64,000 bases of DNA from Chrysomallon squamiferum (Eukaryota > Mollusca > Gastropoda > Neomphalida > Peltospiridae): contig CM022669.1 of NCBI GenBank assembly GCA_012295275.1, positions 6,149,989-6,213,988 of the forward strand, in the 5' to 3' direction. Numbering within the stretch: position 1 is the stretch's first letter; every line of letters begins with the position of its first letter. Position numbers and translations under genes: made by a program. This document shows, one piece after another, positions 1 through 14,422 of this stretch. Below the pieces are notes generated by a model, which worked only from the letters and a program-made list of their open reading frames with translations, had not been told where the DNA came from and did no database searches.

Positions 1-684
1 CATGTGCAAGGGTTTTAGATAATTTTACGTATGATTCAATTAGCTGTCTGTGAGATATTGAAAATATATCGAGTTTTACAGACCCCTGGACGACCCGTGT
101 CTAAATTCGCTGCTTGCGATCACTTCAACCGCCAATTTCATCTCGACATAAAAAGGTTTCAGGTTACCGTATTGCACGTAACATCCGGGTTTTCGTGTAA
201 CAAAATTACCCAGAATTGTCTGCGCTCACGCGACTTCCGAGCTGACGTTGTTTATGGCGATATTAAATTACAGATGGTATCTGAAATGGCACTGAAGACA
301 GCGTAACTGTAATTCACTCTTTGACTGATGTTAACGAATCTCCGTGGAAATGTTATGATGGTCAGACATATTGACCGTGCCCAACAGCAGGTGACAAAAA
401 GTGCATGGATTCGTCTGCCAAACAAAACATAAAATGGCCAACAAGAAAGCAAAACGTAGATAAGCCAAAATTCAGTTGTAAAAACGAAAAGAAAACAAAA
501 AAAATTCAACGAAAATTTTGTTATCTTCATCTCCTTCTTCTTCTTTAGTAAAGTATTAATTTAAAGAATTTCCTTCTTATAAATAAACAGTTTATACTCA
601 GTGATTTCAGATAACAGATAACTTACCTGCAATTATTTTGGGGGAAAAGAACGATTTAAAGGTATCAAAGACCTGGTGACAAGC

Positions 685-687
<3 letters not shown>

Positions 688-770
<83 letters not shown>

Positions 771-801
771 GTACGTATGTGTGTGTGTATATATATATAT
801 G

Positions 802-835
<34 letters not shown>

Positions 836-870
836 TGTTTGTATATATGTATGTATATATGTATATCTGT
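688..870. repeat. Compound microsatellite (CT)n then (TGTA)n
   Basis: An uninterrupted CT tract of about 78 bp (688-766) passes directly into imperfect TGTA/TA units up to about 870. Open frames reading through it as Ser-Leu or Tyr-Val runs are artefacts. Confidence 0.95.
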
Positions 871-1436
871 GTGTGTATTTTATATGTGTGTGTATCTCTT
901 ATTCTTCTTCGCTCTAATACTTTTCCTCTAAATCAACCGCATATAAACAAATGAGATAGAAACAAATCAGTTTACTCTGTATGGGGTGTTATTTGAAAAC
1001 CAGCAGCTGCCGGGAAAAAGAAAGAAAATGCGACGGACAGGTCAGAAGAATATAAAGCCACAGACCCCCGGGGCTGGTTAGACATAATGACGGCACATAC
1101 CACGTTCTGTGTTTGGAAGCGTTTCGCCTAATTTACTGAAGACAATCCCAAGAATAATTACAAATAGTTATAACTGGTTCTTTTACACACTTGTGTGCGT
1201 GTGCGTGTGTGCGTGTGTGAGTCGCTGTTAGTATTGTCAAGAGAAATGGTCAAAATACATCATAAAGTCACCACCAGTCCTTTTTGACATTTTTTTTTGC
1301 TTTTATTAAAATTTGTTGTCCTAAAAGGAAAATTTAATCTGTGCAATATAAGATGTGTTTTGGGTTAATTTTGTATGTTGAATTAAATCTAATTTTTATA
1401 AACTTCCTAAAGAAAAAAGTCTTTGAATTTAACTGA

Positions 1437-1600
1437 TTTTTGTTACTTTTGTTCATCGCGTATATATACGTATTGCATATATCACTGTAGAAGTTGGGAA
1501 ACGACCTTTGACGCCATTGCCATTGCGCATAAATACACTTAGTAAAATTTGTAACTGTATCAAAACGTATCCACTTAGTACTTTTCACAGTTAAAACTGA
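1437..1600. repeat. Dispersed repeat, copy 1 of a local pair
   Basis: This block shares its order of short matches with 1965-2157: a GATTTTT start, CATTGCGTA/CATCGCGTA-like and ATATACGTATTGCAT-like segments, GACCTTTGA, GCATAAATA, then a near-identical stretch with TTTGTAACTGTATCAAAAC followed by TATCCACTTAGT. The copies are diverged and have small indels, so this is an old duplication or two insertions of one unclassified element. Confidence 0.65.
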
Positions 1601-1964
1601 AAAAAAACTTATCAAAACAATGTTAGATGGGATTGTTTTCTTTCAATTTATTACTTTATTTCATTTTTTTTTTCTTGTTGTATATGTGTGTAATAAATTA
1701 ATAAACAGATGATCTCGATCGTGTGAATGAATGAAATAAATAATATAATGGTCATTTAATGAACAAGGAACTCGAAATATTATTATCGTTTTCACAAATA
1801 TCCATTACTCCTTCTATATAGATAGATTTTAAACTGAAAATACTCTTAAAACTAATTATATTATTAATTTATTTGATTACCTCTCTAACTGTCTGTATGT
1901 GTATGTCTGTATGATGTGTGGGGGTGACTGAGTATGTGTGTGTATGGAGGGGAGTTGGATTTTG

Positions 1965-2157
1965 TTGATTTTTAGTAGATTTTTCCATTGCGTACATATA
2001 CATGTCGCATTATTACTATAATGGACCTTTGATCCTACTGAGCTGCGTATAAATAAACTGTTTACGGTACTGTTGCACAGTAATACGTTTTAAAATTTTT
2101 TAGTAACATTTGTAACTGTATCAAAACTTATCCACTTAGTGCTTTACCAAGTTAAAA
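1965..2157. repeat. Dispersed repeat, copy 2 of a local pair
   Basis: Partner of 1437-1600 in the same orientation. It is longer by an insertion of about 30 bp before the best conserved 3' part (TTTGTAACTGTATCAAAAC then TATCCACTTAGT). No terminal inverted repeat or poly-A tail defines a class. Confidence 0.65.
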
Positions 2158-3762
2158 GAAAAACAGCTAAATACCCAAAAGATATGTGTTCTTAAGAACA
2201 TCAAGTTACTCGATGTGATCAGTAAGAATAGTCAAATGGGTAACGATCAGCGAATTTCTTCTTTCAGATATTATAATTACCCAGAAATATCTGGTAGCTG
2301 ATAATTGTTAATTTTAGCACATTTTGTGGATATATTTCACATTAATTCATTAACTACGGACATTCGGATGTTAACTCGTTTTGTATTGTTCGTTTTCATT
2401 TCGCGGGTTTGTTTTATCGTTCCCAATTTGCACTGCACCACAGTCACGTTGCTTCCGTTTTAACGTGGCAAACGTAATAATTGTGAAGTCCGATATCATT
2501 GATTTTCTTCCACTTTATTTATACATCTCATTAATAATTAACCAGTTAAAATGAATATGTAATATGTATTTAATAAAGCTTGTTATCTGCAGTTCACAGT
2601 AAAACTGCAGTGTTGTCAAATGCAACATATTTATTACTGAGCAACGTAGTCTGAGAATGTAGAACTGACGCATGTACGTTTAATGTGTTGGAAAAAACAT
2701 GGAAACGACTGCCAAGTTAAAAAGAGGCCTGCATACCACTGAATTATACACAGCGGTATTAATAAGATTCGATTTGGTGGTTTAATGTATGGATGCTTGG
2801 ATGCTTTATGTGTACTGTCCTCTGTAATTTTGTCTGTTTGATAACGGTTCTTGTTTTACTGAACATAAAAATACTTTTTTTATTTTTTTATTACATTGTC
2901 TGTTTAGGCTTTTTACAGCTGGTTTCAAGGGGAAATTGTTAAAGGTAATCTGGAGATAAAATAAATTTCAAAATTTTTGTGTCCTTTTTAACGATTTATT
3001 TACTTCAAAATAATAATAAGAAGAAGAAGAAGAAGAAGAAGAAGAACTGAGAAAATTAAGTTGAATTTTGTTATTATATATGCTAATGATGTCATAAAGG
3101 ATATATGACAACTAGGAAGAAATGTTTTTGATTAAGGAATTATATAAGAATAATAATAAAATTAAAAAAATGATGCCATGAAGAACTGATACTGCATGGA
3201 GTCACCGCTATGCCATGGAGCCTGCTTTCTTTCGACAGTACAATCCTGTAAACAAAAGATCTAGCAATTTTAATGTTCTGTCAATATATGACAATAATTT
3301 AATTCTGTACCTCCACATGCCTATGTTCCGATCATAGGACACAGTGGACAAAATATTGGTTTTATTTTTAAACATTCAAACCTAACTGTTTTTTTATGTA
3401 AAATCTGTTACTTTCGTAGTAGTGTGAACTGATTGCATTTTGAAACACCAAGCGGTTGTTTTAGTGCTACGGATTTGCACACAGTTTGTTTTGGGATATC
3501 TAATTTTTTATTCGTAAATAAACAGAATGTGACATGGATTATTTACAGAGAATTTGAATCAATAATCATGAACAGCTTTTAATTCATTTGATAGGTGTTG
3601 GCAGCATTCTGTTTAAAAGTAATTGATGTTTATATAATTATTTCAGACTTGAGTAGGTTGGAACCGCCATCTTAAGTCAATGACCAAAGCCGTTTCATAT
3701 TCCAATGGGAGCTTCAAATGTATTCCAGTCTATTCCAGGAGCTTTCTTCTTTTTTTCTTTTG

Positions 3763-4010
3763 ACACTTACAAAATATCAAGTAAGCACAACACATTAAGT
3801 AAACGTTCACAAGATATCAAAACTAACACTTACAAAATATCAAGTAAACACTACAAATGAAGTAAACGTTCACAAGATATTAAATTAACACTTACAAAAT
3901 ATCAAGTAAACTTACACATCAAATAAACGTTCACAAGATATTAAATTAACACTCACAAAATATCAAGTAAACACAACACATTAAGTAAACGTTCACAAGA
4001 CATTAAAGAA
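3763..4010. repeat. Minisatellite, four units of about 62 bp
   Basis: Four head-to-tail units each begin with ACACTTACAAAATATCAAGT (ACTC in unit 4) and contain AAACGTTCACAAGA. Units start near 3763, 3826, 3888 and 3949. They differ by a few substitutions and 1-2 bp indels, mainly in the middle of the unit. Confidence 0.9.
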
Positions 4011-4620
4011 GCTTCAATGGGCAGTCGTCACTGACCACAAATCACCTTCTGGCATTGCTAAAGTCTCTCATTACTGCAGTAATTGCCACGAAAACGGGTT
4101 TCTGTCGTCATTCCATTTCAAATTTATGTGCCATGACATTTGAAACGTCCTATGACGTCTGTGTCCAAGACGGCAAGTCTGTAAACACGACAACATGCCT
4201 GGTAATATATTAATTTTACAAAAATAACAAATTAGAGAGGAGGTGAACTATGCAAGATAAACAGATATGTGGCAGCGAAACCGATATCTCAGAAGTTTGA
4301 TCGTGTATTAATGCCTGATGTTTGTCTTGACGACAAGTCGATTATTCTTCACTTGGTAGATTGAAATTTTTGCTTCATTTTTTTCACTCCATGACATATG
4401 TACCAAAACTCGTGTTAAAAGCTCACTGTGAATGTGCGTATGAAATGTAACTTAATCATTGTTAAAGTTGGAATGGAGGAGGTTTCTTCTGAAGGCAAAA
4501 CTCATGACAGACATGCCAGTAGCTTGTTATCCAGAGATACTGAATTAGTTAATATGCTCTCGTGATGTTCTTAATCAAATGTTTTAAATTCTAAATTCAG
4601 TTATATGAAGTTGGTCAGAT

Positions 4621-4644
4621 TACTCAAGTGGCGTTATTTTTATA

Positions 4645-4696
<52 letters not shown>

Positions 4697-4769
4697 GGCA
4701 TATGTATGTGGGTATGTGTGTGTGTGTGTGTGTGTGCATTCATATGTACTCTAGTGGCGTTATTTTTAT
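4621..4769. repeat. TG-rich microsatellite flanked by a 23-bp direct repeat
   Basis: A 23-bp sequence beginning TACTC and ending GGCGTTATTTTTAT occurs at 4621-4643 and again at 4747-4769 with one mismatch. Between the copies lies (TG)n with interruptions (about 4648-4735). This fits a 126-bp tandem duplication that then expanded, or slippage. Confidence 0.85.
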
Positions 4770-4775
4770 TTTATT
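4765..4775 (-). promoter_or_regulatory. Candidate polyadenylation signals of the aldehyde dehydrogenase gene
   Basis: Two overlapping AATAAA hexamers on the minus strand (TTTATT at 4765-4770 and 4770-4775) lie about 245 bp past the stop codon at 5018-5020. The distance suits a 3' UTR end, but AATAAA is common by chance in such AT-rich DNA. Confidence 0.35.
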
Positions 4776-5017
4776 TATATAACAACGTAAATATTACATT
4801 AATAATTTGTACCTCTGTATAGTCACAATGACTTGTCATTATTATTTATGGAATTAAAGCTAAGCTAAAAATGGATTAACTAAATAAAAGATTTCAGCCT
4901 CCTCTTCACACTTTTTAAGACATCTACTGTCAGTCACTGAAACCAATTAACTGAGAAAGATTAATTATTAAAAATTAGCACTTTGGTATGGTTATGTTTC
5001 CAAGTTCAACGAAATGT

Positions 5018-5542
5018 TTAGGAATTCTTCTGAGGAATTTTGATGATAACCTGTAAATAAATAAAACTTATATTAAAAAAAAATTCAAATTCAAATTTAA
5101 ACAATTCAAAAAAAAACAATTAATAATTTAAATTAAAACAATTTTGAAGCATGTATTAAAATACTGCATTTTACTTCTAACCACCATTCTTTCATAATAA
5201 TAAAGTATCACAAAAAAAGCTATAAGCTGAAGTACACAAACATAAGCATGAAAATTACTGGTACCAGTATTTGTCAATATCTTGTCTTGTTTCTGTTTTT
5301 CTTTGGGGGGGAATGTTCATGGGTTGTGGTCCCCCCTCTGGTATCATTTAAGGTGTGCATCTCCAAATCGTCTAAATACTTCTTAGTTTTAATATTATAA
5401 TTCTACTCACTGTTTTAACCTCGGTATATGCCTGCAGTCCATACTCTCCAAGTTCTCGTCCATTGCCAGACATCTTGTAACCACCAAATGGAGTAGACCC
5501 GTCAAATATATTGTATGTGTTAATCCTGAAAACAATTCAAAA

Positions 5543-5573
<31 letters not shown>

Positions 5574-8500
5574 TAAAAATAAAAATAAAAATAAAAATAA
5601 AAATAAAAATAAAAATAAAATAAATAAATAAAAGGAAATGATAATTTTCAAATTATGAAACAAATTAATGTAAATAATTTGATATGTTATGTTACTTTTT
5701 AAGACTTTTTTGTTATAGTTCTGGCTATTTACATTTTTTTACCTCAAGTTTACAAAATAAACAATAAATGACAAAATTTAAAATTAATCATATCACTGTA
5801 GTAAGAATGTGTTTCATATTTATCATCTTTGTTTTATTGTTTTACATTTATATTTTTACGTTTTTATTTATTAATCAATTTATTTATTTACTTTATCATT
5901 ATTTATAACATTCTGAAAAACATTGCTGTGATCAATCATTTACATGCACATTCTCTTAACAGAACTCCATGTTATAGTAATCTTTTAACAACTTTTGTTT
6001 AATATTAAAAAATATTCAAAATATGCCTTCAGCAAAGTTTGATCATCCAATCCAACGGTATCTGAATAATTTGCCGCGTTGCAGTTTTAAGATAAACAGA
6101 ATTTTTTTAAAAAATTCATTACAGAATATTGATGCATTTCAAGTTAATCGAGTTAAGGGAGATAACTCCATTTAACGTAAGCTAGGAAGGATTATCTCAC
6201 CAAATAGTTCCAGCACGAATGCTGTTGGCGATGTACAAAGCACGTTCGAGGTCATTTGTAACAAGGCCGGCAGCGAGTCCATATTGACTGTTGTTTGCTC
6301 TCTCGATCAGTTCTTCAGTGTCCTTGAACTTCATGATTGACATCACTGGTCCAAATATCTGAAAAATTTAAATGAACATTTAAATAAACATTTTTCTTAT
6401 CAGTGATAATATGTCGGACATGAGTGGATAAAATAATAATTTATGGTCTCTGGTCTTCGAAATTTTGAGACTGTTGAAATAATCTTACTAACTGGGGGAG
6501 CAAGGAATCTTTTGTATGTACCCACTCATATACAGCAATGAGTTTTGAATTAAGAGTCAAGGGCAATGACTGAAATGTGAAATGATGTGTACTGAGTGGA
6601 TGTGATCCTGTAGCAGGACAGCACTAACCACAAAATTAAAGCATATTTTACCTCTTCCTTAGCAATTCTCATGTCATCCTTCACACCTGTGAACACTGTG
6701 GGTTCAATGAAGTAGCCACGGTTGCCATGGCGAGCTCCGCCTATTTCCAGCTTGGCACCTTGTTTCTTTCCATCTTCAATCAAGGCAAGAATTTTACCAA
6801 ACTGATCATTGTCAATCTAGAAAAATAATTTATACGTGTCTATTTTAAAGCTGGTAGTTTATTAATTTCTAGTTTGATTTTACTGTGTAGTTAATAAGAT
6901 CATCTCTGTTTCTAAGCCTTAACTATCTGAATTAATCTAGAATAGTTAATAAAAATTGTCTTTTTTTTTCTTGATTAAATTTTACACAAACGATCTCCCT
7001 CTGAAGAAGTAAATTAATGTTTATTTAACAATTAAAACAACAGCACAGCATGCACTGTCAGAACCTAGGGGAAGGCAAATCTAGGGGAAGGCACCCTCTA
7101 ACCCATGGACTACATTCCTCCCTGAGTCCGTTCCACCAGTCCAGTAGTGAACCAAATAATTTTGTGGCCTGGGCAACCACCCATCATTCTACAGCACTGA
7201 TCTTAAAACAAATATCCTCCATTTTACTCTGTACATTAACATTGCTGTTTGCGAACCAAGCTGTCACTGTGTTTGAAAACTGAGTGAAGTGTTCACCTGA
7301 GGTCCTTGTTCGACATCGTCAAATGGGTTTCCCACTGTCTTCTTCCTGGCTCTTTCGACACTTCGCTCCACAAACTCGTCATACACCTTCTCCTCCACAA
7401 ACGTTCTTGATCCTGCACAGCAACACTGACCATGGTTGAAGAACAAGGCAAAGTGAGCTTGTTCCACAGCCTGCTCCACTGAAAGAAACAACAAAGTCTG
7501 TTTACTAATACTGGAAAAAAAATGATGTTAAACCTTAGTTAGGTTGTAGAATTTTTTATACAGGTTGGAAGAAGTTTTGGGATGTTTTTATTATGAAGGG
7601 AGGAATTGCTTTGTTTGGTTTTTGTTGTTTGTGTTGTTGTTGTTGTTGTTGTTGTTTTGTTTAGTTTTTGAGGGTTTTGTTTTTGGGAGTTGTTTTCTTT
7701 TAATTATTATTATTTTATCACAAGTTAAAAATATTCCTAATGCTGCTACTACTTTGTTTTTTTTATCAGTTAATAAACAATTTTACTTATCACCATCTTC
7801 AAGATGTTTATTTTTTTCTTTGAGATTCATTTATCTAAACCATAAAGCTTAATACAGAAATTTAAAAGTATAGACCAGCTTGGGAAATACAAATATTTTA
7901 TAAAGTAAAACTAAAGTAAAAAACAAATTAAACTTTACTGTTAGCATCAGCTAAAATGATGTTTGGACTTTTCCCTCCCAGTTCAAGTGTCACTCGCTTC
8001 AAATTACTTGTAGCAGCATACTGCGGAATCAGCTTACCAACCTACACAGAAATACATTTGTCTTTTAGTATACACTCTACTTATATTTCTACTATCTTCT
8101 AATGAAAAACCAAGAAAAAAAGAAATAGAAGGAAATATTTTCATTCAATAAACATTATGAGATCATCTTATATACCCTACACTAGAATCAACCAATCAAC
8201 ATTATAAACAAACAAAAAATCGAAAGGAATAATTTTGTATAACAATATGTTAGTGATAAGATTTTGTGAACATAGAACAGTTACAAAGAAGTTATAAAGC
8301 CATGGTGATGGGGTTTTTTAATTTCCTTCTACTAAACAATTGGCCTTTTTACCTCTGTAGATCCTGTAAAAGCAACTTTGTCAACATCCATGTGTTTGGC
8401 AATAGCTGCCCCAGCAGTGGGTCCATATCCAGGCAGAATATTCAGAACACCTGGGGGATAACCTGCCTAAAAAAACAACAAAAAAAAAAAATATGATTAA

Positions 8501-11500
8501 AACATCCAAAATTCAAAGAAAAAGGTTTAAAAAAATAAATTCCTTAATATACAGAAGAGAGTTACAAAACATGGAAATATAATTGTCATAATTATAACCA
8601 ATCCAGATATTTTTCCTCTGTTCTGTAACTTGTTCTTTCATGGCATATGCCACATCTCCAAACATACCCTGTCTCAATCATTTACTCATATATCCACGAT
8701 TTACCCCATTAGTCCATAACTGGAAAAACTGTCAAAAATTTGATCTGGTGTATTGTTTAGAAATGGGAAAACTGCTAAAATGTTATAAATTGTATTGTCT
8801 AGAATGGAAAAAACTGCTAAAATGTTATGAATTGTATTGTCTAGAATGGGAAAACTGCTAAAATATTATGAATTGTATTGTCTAGAATGGGAAAACTGAT
8901 AAAATGTTATGAATTATATTGTCTAGAATGGGAAAACTGCTAAAATATTATAAATGGTATTCTCTAGAATGGGAAAACTGTCAAAGTGTCTACAAACGTT
9001 TTACCTCGACAGCCAGTTTGGCCACATGTAAGGCTGTCAGTGGAGTCTGCTCGGCTGGTTTCAACACAACAGTGTTACCCATAGACAGAGCTGGGCCCAG
9101 CTTCCACGCCAGCATCAGCAAGGGAAAGTTCCACTGAAAACAGACAAAATCAGAATGTCTGCACTGTGTAAGCATTCCAGTGTATCAAGACCTGAATCTG
9201 TAGCTTTCACTGTGTCATGTGAAGAATAATTCTTATATAGAATTCAAATTTAAATATTCAGTAATAATTTTCATGTTGTTGTTTATTTCTAATTTTGTTT
9301 ACTATTATTATTGTTACTGTTATTGCAATCATTATGATCATCGTTATTATTGCTAATACAATTATTATTACTGCAGTTATTATTTTATTATAATTATTAT
9401 TATTGTTGTTTTTAATACGACTTATTATTGTTATTGTTACTGCAATTATATTTATTATCATCTTCATCATCATAATCATCATCATCATCATTATTGAACT
9501 TACTGGTATGATTTGGCCACAGACACCAACAGGTTCATGACGTGTGTATGCAAAGAAGTCACCATCTGTAAAAATAAAATGGCTTCCTTTTCACTTGTCT
9601 ACAATGAATTACAGTGTATAAACCAGTGTTTCCAACATTTGATAATTAAAATTAATGCAGAATGTATACTAGAGCATTCAAATATTCAATAATAACATAT
9701 ATATTAAATAAGCAGGCTTTGCTGTTAAATGAGCATCAAACATTAATATCCAAAATAAAAATATATAACTGAACAAGAATCATATATACCTTAACTGAGA
9801 ATATCTTTATATCAAAGATTTTGTATTCAACTTAAGTAACACAGACACAAAACAGTGTCCAGTTATAAAATAAATAATTTATATTAAATGTTCAGAGCAG
9901 AACTGAAATGTATATAACTGAGAAATTCAAATTAAATGAGATCTCTTTATGTTTTGGATTTTTTTTTTTTTTTTTTTTTTTTTCTCTGATTTTGCTTACC
10001 AATCGGGACAGTTTGGCCATAGTTCTTGTTAGCATAACCAGCATAGTATCTAAAAATAAAAGTGAGTTTTAAATTAATGAAGAACAGTGTAATGAAAGTT
10101 GCAGTTAATAAAACAGTACCATATCAAAGTTATTGTAATTTGTAAGGGAAGACAGTGAAACAAAATTTTTCTTCATGACCTGTCTTTGGTTGACATGGGT
10201 GAGAAGCTCTAAGAGTCCATATTGTTAAATCACTTGTATAAACTGTTAGGTAAAAATACAGTGCTGGGAGCTACTTGATGACCTAGAACCAAGATTAAAA
10301 TAATTAATGAGCTTAACCTTTTGTGTTTTTGAGCAAGTAAAATTTTATAGTGGTACAGTTTTACTGTTTGGGCACTAATTTCTGTAGGTTTGATATGAAA
10401 TATGATTAAGCACTGAAAGTGATGAACAACCTGTTTATAATTATAATACCATAATAAAATAATATGTGACCAGATTCCATTCATTATTTATAAGTTTATA
10501 ATCATCATCGTCATCAGTAATTGTTATTTTATTATTATTATTATTATTATTAAAGGTTTTGTTACGATTAAATGATTACAAATTACATCAAGTCTTTTCT
10601 GCAAAGTACATCAAGTTTCTTCATTTGATCTGCAACCTAAGTGAAGCTTAACAGAATCTAAAATGATCTGCCTTGATAAAATGATAGTCAACTTCAATTT
10701 TAATGTCTGGTCTTAACAGTTGGAGGGGTGTCATCTTACAACATCAACACCAGCATCAGTTTAGAACTTACTTTTTCTGAATAATAAAATGTGCCAAAAC
10801 ATCCATTAAAATTTGTTCAGTGTATTTTATATTATAATTTTTGCACAATTTCTCATTTGAAAAGTTCACCTGAGACACTTGATAGACAAAGGGACATCAG
10901 CGTTGTAGGACATGAAGTAAGGTTTGCCATTGTCAAGAGTCTCCAGTGACTGAAAATATTGTTTTTCTTTTGAATTACTGCTTTTAAAATATATATATAA
11001 AAATATATAAATAAAAATTAAAATTTAAAAAAATAATAATAATAATTAAATAAAAATTAAATTAAATAGAAAAATAATTAAAATTAAATCAAATAAAACA
11101 TTTTTGAAAATTTCTAAAAAGAAAAAGAATTTTAAAATTTAATTTAAAATAATAATAAATTAAGAAAAATGAAAACAAACAACTGCTAAATAACATGAAC
11201 ATTTTAGCAGATTAAAATGTATCTACAATGATTTAATAAACAGATTAAACACATTTTATATTACTTTCTCATGCTACTTTTTTAACCATTCTTTGCTAAT
11301 AATAAAGCAAGACCATAAATTAAGCCTGAAATTTCTAAAAAAAATAAAATAAAATAACAACAGTAACAATTACTAAAAGAGGAAAACAAACTAAAATTAA
11401 GAACAAACACCATTATGTTGTTGTTGTTACACAAGATGTCATCACATACTTACAGCCAGGTAGACAGCGTCCTGTTCAATGAGATCTGCCAGCTTGTACA

Positions 11501-11642
11501 TCAGTCTTCCACGATCTGACGCATCCATTCGTCGCCATGGTGACCCGAGTTTGAAGGCATCTTGAGCTGCCTTGACAGCAATGTCAACATCAGCCTGAGA
11601 AACAAAAAAATATATTGTTATAAAAATACAAATATATGTGTA

Positions 11643-11696
<54 letters not shown>

Positions 11697-14387
11697 TATA
11701 TATATATTAACAGTGGCAGATCTTTACAGTTTTTAAAAATCACCACATTAATAAAAATTACACTTTTGATCTTTTTAAAACTCATTTTGTTCTTTGTTTA
11801 TGAGATTATGATACAAATGCATATGATGCTTTAAATATATCAGTTTGTTTCTAAATATAAATTATTGCATCAGCGAAGAGATAATTGAAAAATTTATGTT
11901 TTGGATTAAAATATACATGTACAAAATAAAAGGTATGATAGCTGCAAAAAGAAAAATATAGGAAATATTCTATTCATTTCTATTCACAGGCAGAAAAAGG
12001 CCAATTCTTTACAGAATATTGTTATTAAATTATGTCTTCAAGAATGGGTGACTAAATGTTATTTCTAAGCATGCATTAATAATAAATCTAGTAATAATTT
12101 TTAAAAAAATGCCAACCTAATTGCAAAATTGTCTGGCAAAACTACACTAACTGACAAAAGAGACTGCTGGTCTACAACCTGCTTTAAGCCATAACTTTGT
12201 AAGATAAAAGCTGATTAGAGGCAAACAGCTAAACAAATTTAATGAAAAATATAAACACCAGCAGGTCAAGTAAAAAAGGCTGTTTGTTAGAAGTTCCTGG
12301 AACCATTAAACAGTGTGAGAAAAATCACCTGCTGTGGTCTGTTAAATAACCTGGCCTTGAAATTAATGGCATAGCCAAAAATATACACAGATCTGATTAA
12401 TATTAATTTGTACTATTTGAATCCAACATATGACTGACTTGCTGAAGATCTTTAGCAGCTTGTTGTTAGTATCACTGACTTGGACAGGTATTGCTGGTTA
12501 TCTTACTAAAACTCTCTCTCTCAGATGGGTAGGATTGCAAGCATAACATGTAGTTCTGCCAGAGGTCAAGTTAATAAACTAAGAATCATATTTTGGTATA
12601 GTCATCTACTTCAGATGAAATTTGTGCAGTTATATTTCAAATTTTTCCTCCGATTTTAAACTCATAATAATAATTTGTGTTTTGGTAATCATAAAAAAAA
12701 TAGATTTTTATATATATATATATATATATATAAATTTAAATTTAAAAAAAAAAAATTGAAAAAAAAAAAAAAAATTATAAAATAAAAATAATAATAATAA
12801 TACCTAATGCTTGCTTGTTTTATTTCACATTAGATAATTTGTAAATCTGTAAAGAGTGGACAGATTATTGATGAATGTATCTAACAAGGAATTCAATTAA
12901 AAAAAAAAAAAAACAAGAGGGCAACATAATAATACTCCAACTAAGATTCAGCATTTTACATTCTATTGTACAATTATAAAATTCTATAAACTGGATGATA
13001 CAATCATCTTTAATTTTTTTTTGTTATAAGTAGGATTGTAATGTTTTTTAATTGGCTGTGTTTTTGTTGTGTACAAACCATGATTTCAGTAAATGGAATG
13101 AAGTGATCTACTTAATTTTCAAGATGAAGTCAATTTTATTATGAAAAATGAAAGTAACATCCCTCTGGATCCCAAATATAGAAATGATTTGTCCCTTTCA
13201 CACATCAGTCATGGAGTAGAGTTAGGAATGGGAAATTAAAAAAACTGACACATCAGTGAGGATTAATCCTATAGTCTAAATGCCTAGAGTGGTCTACCCC
13301 AGAGTTCAACCTAGTCCATGTATCTGGTATATTTGTAAATGACTGTGGGAAACAGCTGTTTCTTACTGACCTCATTGATTATTTTGTTAAATGAGGATAG
13401 ATTTTTCTGACAGTGATATGCATGTGTACAACAAGCAGGGTTCAGGTCACAAGACAAGTTAGGTCATGAGGGCCTAGACCTTGGAGTGGTCTCCTATAAT
13501 CACATGCCCTACAGGTATAGTCTAAAATGTACTGATATACACAGAACAAACAGGCAGAAAAACACATTCATGCAAAACAAACATATAGAGCCCTATACAC
13601 AAACATACTTGTACACAAAACAGTGTGTAACTGATTAGGCATACAGTTTATAAGGAAAATGCTTGGCTAAAAAACCAATCCCATACATATTCGTGCATGA
13701 GTGCATACACAAATATTCATGCATGACTGCATACACAAATACAGATGCAGTTAACAATGCAAAATGAATACATCAGTAAATGAAGGTTATCATATTACTA
13801 GCACTGTTGGGTTTTTTGCAAGTTTATTTCAGATAAATGCCTCTGTGACAATTTTAACTTAACAGCTCAAAACTGAAATAAATCAATCAAATATAATTAG
13901 ACTACAAAAGAAAAAAGAAGAAGAAGAAGAAGAATGTTTCATTTTTTATAACATTTACTTTGGATTCAGTACAAAGTCATGATGTTTCTGAAATTTTTCA
14001 GTTTGTTACACATCATCAGTTCAGTGCCATCCTTTAACTAATCATCTATTTTTTTCTTTTCTTTTTTCTTTTTGTTTTTTAATCTCATGATGACAAATTC
14101 TGAATTTTATCTAGAACAAAAAGTTTCCACTAATTTTCCATTTCACATCATCTAATACATACAGTAAATAATTATAGACCTGTACTATGTGTTTGTATCA
14201 AATTTATTTCAAGAGAATTTTAAAATGACACTGCATCCTGTATATCACATGACTTACTTTGTGAGTGTGCTGGAAAGAATGTAAGATTAAAAGCTTTACA
14301 GCTTTTTATGTCTGGATGTGCTGGCAGCTATCAAAAATTATTTAGGAAATGATCTTACTTTCTTCCATTTATTTATTTTAGTATTTT

Positions 14388-14422
<35 letters not shown>

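Larger units (their letters stand above)
1..4744. other. Intergenic stretch without a recognisable gene
   Basis: No open frame here has protein-like composition or a plausible splice structure on either strand. The region lies downstream of the minus-strand aldehyde dehydrogenase gene, whose 3' UTR probably ends near 4745-4770. It contains simple repeats, a diverged pair of repeat copies (1437-1600 and 1965-2157) and a short minisatellite (3763-4010), listed separately. An exon of a gene starting left of the window cannot be excluded. Confidence 0.6.

Noticed and set aside
676-954. Ser-Leu and Tyr-Val repeat protein
   Set aside because: It reads directly through the CT and TGTA microsatellites.
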